Positions 60,701-64,000 of a stretch of 64,000 nucleotides of DNA are shown in pieces; position 1 is the first letter of the stretch, and the number at the start of each line of letters is the position of its first letter. The DNA lies in the NCBI RefSeq assembly GCF_907165205.1, contig NC_058190.1:13772001-13836000 (forward strand), written 5' to 3'. The position numbers were made by a program, and so were the translations under genes. Source of the stretch: Coccinella septempunctata. Lineage: Eukaryota > Arthropoda > Insecta > Coleoptera > Coccinellidae. The notes beneath the pieces were generated by a model, which saw only the letters and a program-made list of their open reading frames with translations, did not search any database and was not told where the DNA came from.

Positions 60701-63410
60701 GTCTTTGGGATTTTTCGATTTTTTCCTTTTTTTTAATTGTGTTGTAGGTGTTTTTTGTTAATTTTTTGTTTGTGATGCCTGTGATATGTTTTTATTCATT
60801 TCATTTTATTCATTTATTGCCCCAGAACTGAGTTTTTATGTAAGTTTTTTTTTGTTTTTGTGAGATTTATATTTATTCATTTATTATCTTTATTATGGTT
60901 TATGTCAGAATGTTTTTTAATTTATTTATTTCCTCAGAACTGAGTTTTTATTTGTGAAAGGTTTTTTCTGTTTTTAGTGAGATTTATATTAATTCATTTA
61001 TTACTTTTATTATTTATTATAGTTTATATCAGAATAAATTTTTTTTTATTTATATATTTATACTTTGTTTGCGAATAAAACTATTCATAAATTCAATCTT
61101 TACTCATATTTTAGACAAACGTGTAATAATCTTTATATTTCCTCTGTATCTATAAATATATATAGGTATATAATAAATATATTTTCATGATTTCTTCTTA
61201 ATATTCTAGATATCACCCATCCTTTTTTTCTATTACTTTCATGGATCTCTACAGAGTAAGTAAAAATGTATTAACGGATTTTACCAGTTGTACTTTAATT
61301 TCATTACCTTCAGAAAGCACTATTGAATTATCTACAAAACTAAACATTAGAAAATCTTTTTTTTTTCAGTTAACACGGTTTCACACGCGTTGCACCTAAA
61401 CCATGAATATTTTGAAATCAACACTACCTTTCAACAAATCAAATCACACAAACATTGCTATTCAAATCTTTGTTTGTGGCACCAAGATGGGATAAGCAAG
61501 GATAGACTAGTGCACATCTCGCCGAACCGGTACCGGTACCACAGAGTTTGACTACCCACTTAGCACCAGAGACAACCCTTTATATGCTTAGCACCAACTG
61601 TAGGTAGTCTGTGGTACCGACCATTTTGGAACTGATATTCAGTGTGCAGTTCAATGTGCTTTTTTATGGAGGTGATGAAAAAGAAATAACTGATAAAATT
61701 TTCATCATCAATACATTTTGACCACAAATATATTAATTTTATGTTTTCCATATGGTTCAATTATGTATATGGAATATTGAAAACATGAAATTTAAATAGT
61801 TATTAAACAGATATACCAAATATATCTGATAAAATATTTATATATTTGAAACATCATTTTAATAGAACAAATATTTAGTTTCAATATCACTTAAATGTAT
61901 TAGCCATAGAAATAATATGGAACAGATACTTTTATGTTCCATATTTCATCTATTACTATTCTTTTAGAAAGGAGCTGTGTTCCTAGTTTGAGGCGGACAT
62001 AGGAGCATAGCTGCTACATAAGAGCTCTGTATTTGTACTCTTAGTGTGATATATCTGTTATAAAACAAGGAGCGCGGGATACATTTCTGCTTCATAACGG
62101 TTATGAGATATGGTCACCTGGGAAGCTTCATTTGATGACATTAATAGATAATAATTGTTATTTTGTTTGTTTATTTCGTCCAGCGTCTATTATTATATTA
62201 TCCTGACTCCCTGACTACCCCTCAGAAGCTTTGTGAGTTTGTACGATTTCGGAGAACCAGTTGTGTTCTGTGATATATAATGTAACATTCTCTAGGTTGA
62301 TCAAATTGTCTTCTTTCCAGAACGTCTAGTTTATTTACAAAACTATTACAGTAATTTATGTACAAGGAATCAGTCGTATTTATTAACATACTCACTAATT
62401 CACCCGCTCTTTTTAGAACACTAACTGCCCTGGGGTCTATCATACATATCTTTCATACCGATACGCCCCGGTCCGAGAGTTTTCAGGCACAAGCGAAAAT
62501 CGTAGCGGTGTTCCCAATGTTTTCGAGCGGCGACAGGGGCGTATTCAGCAGATTTCGCTTACAATAATTATAAAACTGCTGAAGATGAGCAGGAGAGCTC
62601 TGAATATGTCGAGTTGAATTAAAGATCATAAAAATATTCAATTGTGAATAAAATTGTTCGCCTATTTATACATTGTCCAAATGTCAGTACTTTTCATCCC
62701 AACTATCCGACAAGCCTATCAGCTGATATTTCAATCCTTTGAATCAAATATTAGTGAGCCTAACTCACTAATCCTCGTCATTAAAGAAGTCCAAATCACC
62801 TTTCATTTCTCGACATTCAGCGATTTGAATAATGGTAGAACTGTGAACCCAAAAAGTATCTCATGGAATAAGACCTGCGCAGTGGTTAAATCTCTAGCGG
62901 TATATTTGAAAAAAATTCTGATTAAAAAAAATTGTTCTCTTATGTTCGGTGAAGATAGCTTAAGTGAAGTTCACTTACCATATGGTAGTTGTTTTGAATA
63001 ATTTTTCATACATAATATGCATAATTAATTTTGTGTTAACTTTTTCTGCTCAATTATGCAACGTCTCGCAACAAAATATTGCATCCGGTGCGTTTCCAGC
63101 TTAATTCACACAAGAAATACGGGATTTTCATTAACATTTTTCCTAATGCTTAAAACAAAAAGCAAGGTGCATGGGAATAGGGAGGAAAATGTCATAAGTT
63201 CCTGAACTGAAACTCGCAATGTTATAATACATAGTTACAAAGTTGATTGAAAAAAGATGAGAAATTTGGTTTTCAATATATTAATTTCAAATGTTATTTT
63301 ATCTTTGTTTATTTACCACTAGAAAACTTAAAGAATCAGAATAATTCAAATCAGTATTTACATCTAATCATGTTGAATTAAATCCAATGTACATACATGG
63401 ATAGCATTTT
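60701..63410. other. Intergenic region between DUF4806 gene and WDR20
   Basis: Very AT-rich, no convincing ORF. A short palindrome around GGTACCACAGAGTTTGACTACC and GGTAGTCTGTGGTACC lies at about 61536-61610. ATACGCCCC and GGGGCGTAT form a small inverted pair at about 62460-62547. An AATAAA signal on the minus strand near 63410 probably ends the WDR20 transcript. Confidence 0.45.
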
Positions 63411-63494
63411 TATTTATTAGAAATGGTCAACATCAATTCATCTGAAAATATAATAATTTATATATAAATAATTACTGATACATTGATAATACAT

Positions 63495-64000
63495 TCAAGA
63501 AGGTGGGCGTGCCCAAGTATACACATATCCATCTTGGCACGCAGTTATAATACAATCTGGTCGAAACATAAGCGAAGTCAGTCTTTCATGAGCAATTTTT
63601 TTACAGACTAAGGGTTCAAGTGTAGGACATTCATCCAATCTAGGACATGCAGGTGTACCAACAAGTTGCAATGGATCCACTCTTTTCTTAGCAGCTCTTG
63701 GCCTTGGAGGAGCAAGGGCTTCTTCTGGAAGTTCCCAAAGGCATATTTGTGTATCATGTCCTACAGAGCCAAATCTATAACAAGCCTCAGTTTCCAAGTA
63801 CCAATCAAAAGAAACTGCAGAAACCCAGGACCTATGTCCTTGAGCTCTTGCTATTACCCTCTTTTCCTCCATAGAAAAAACAGTCACTAAATCATCTTCG
63901 CCTCCAACTGCAATTAACCTACAGTCATTTGACCATGCTACACATAACAAACCACCGAAGTAAGATCTTGCAGTTCCGAGTAAATCCATACTATCATATT
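63495..64000 (-). CDS. WDR20: WD repeat-containing protein 20, C-terminal part
   Basis: A single open exon runs from beyond the window edge to the stop at 63495. It reads YDSMDLLGTARSYFGG at the edge, then VGGEDDLVTVFS, HRSWVSAVSFDWYLE, YRFGSVGHDTQICLWEL, a short proline-rich linker, and VCKKIAHERLTSLMF to TACQDGYVYTWARP. These match the last WD40 blades of WDR20, the activator of the deubiquitinases USP12 and USP46 in complex with WDR48/UAF1. The variable loop between the last two blades is much shorter than in vertebrates. The frame continues upstream of ATG 63989, so that ATG is internal and the 5' part of the gene lies outside the window. Confidence 0.9.
   Translation of the reverse strand, partial: YDSMDLLGTARSYFGGLLCVAWSNDCRLIAVGGEDDLVTVFSMEEKRVIARAQGHRSWVSAVSFDWYLETEACYRFGSVGHDTQICLWELPEEALAPPRPRAAKKRVDPLQLVGTPACPRLDECPTLEPLVCKKIAHERLTSLMFRPDCIITACQDGYVYTWARPPS

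Noticed and set aside
35300..61560. CACTA termini for the Tnp2/DUF4806 unit
   Set aside because: I looked on both sides for CACT(A/G) inverted termini and found no convincing pair, so the element's limits remain undefined.

Overview
This 64 kb window is AT-rich nuclear DNA of an animal, almost certainly an insect. The evidence is spliced genes with short exons, a Methuselah-like GPCR, dense MITE-type inverted repeats, an RTE-like retrotransposon and a Foldback-type element. A beetle is my guess, but nothing here fixes the order.

Layout. Positions 1-9.3 kb hold short inverted-repeat transposons and at most one doubtful gene fragment. A MAIP1 homologue lies on the minus strand (9.3-10.9 kb). 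About 445 bp away a complete seven-exon Methuselah-like receptor gene starts on the plus strand (11.3-31.3 kb). Its exons are intact, but its long introns hold a TIR transposon, a transposase pseudogene, a tRNA-like SINE, several MITEs and a nearly intact RTE/BovB-like retrotransposon in antisense. Positions 31.5-32.4 kb hold an old inverted-repeat element, and 32.4-35.5 kb shows no gene.

The main feature is at 35,752-55,593. It is a 19.8 kb foldback transposon flanked by an exact 9 bp target-site duplication (ATTGTCCTC). Each arm is a 275 bp cap followed by a long array of a 177 bp monomer, about 40 copies on the left and 47 in inverted orientation on the right. The arms enclose a loop of roughly 3.6 kb with shorter inverted repeats and a nested 661 bp hAT-like MITE that has its own 8 bp duplication. 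The element sits in the coding sequence of a Tnp2/CACTA-type transposase gene. Removing the element and one copy of the duplication leaves that reading frame open across the site. The right cap supplies a new in-frame ATG, so a chimeric 698-codon ORF exists today.

Just downstream on the same strand is an eight-exon gene for a DUF4806-domain protein (57.8-60.7 kb), which may belong to the same CACTA-like element. The window ends inside the C-terminal exon of WDR20 on the minus strand.

The host genes (MAIP1, the Methuselah-like receptor, WDR20) have no evident functional link. The story of the window is nested transposition: a hAT MITE inside a foldback, and the foldback inside a CACTA-like gene.
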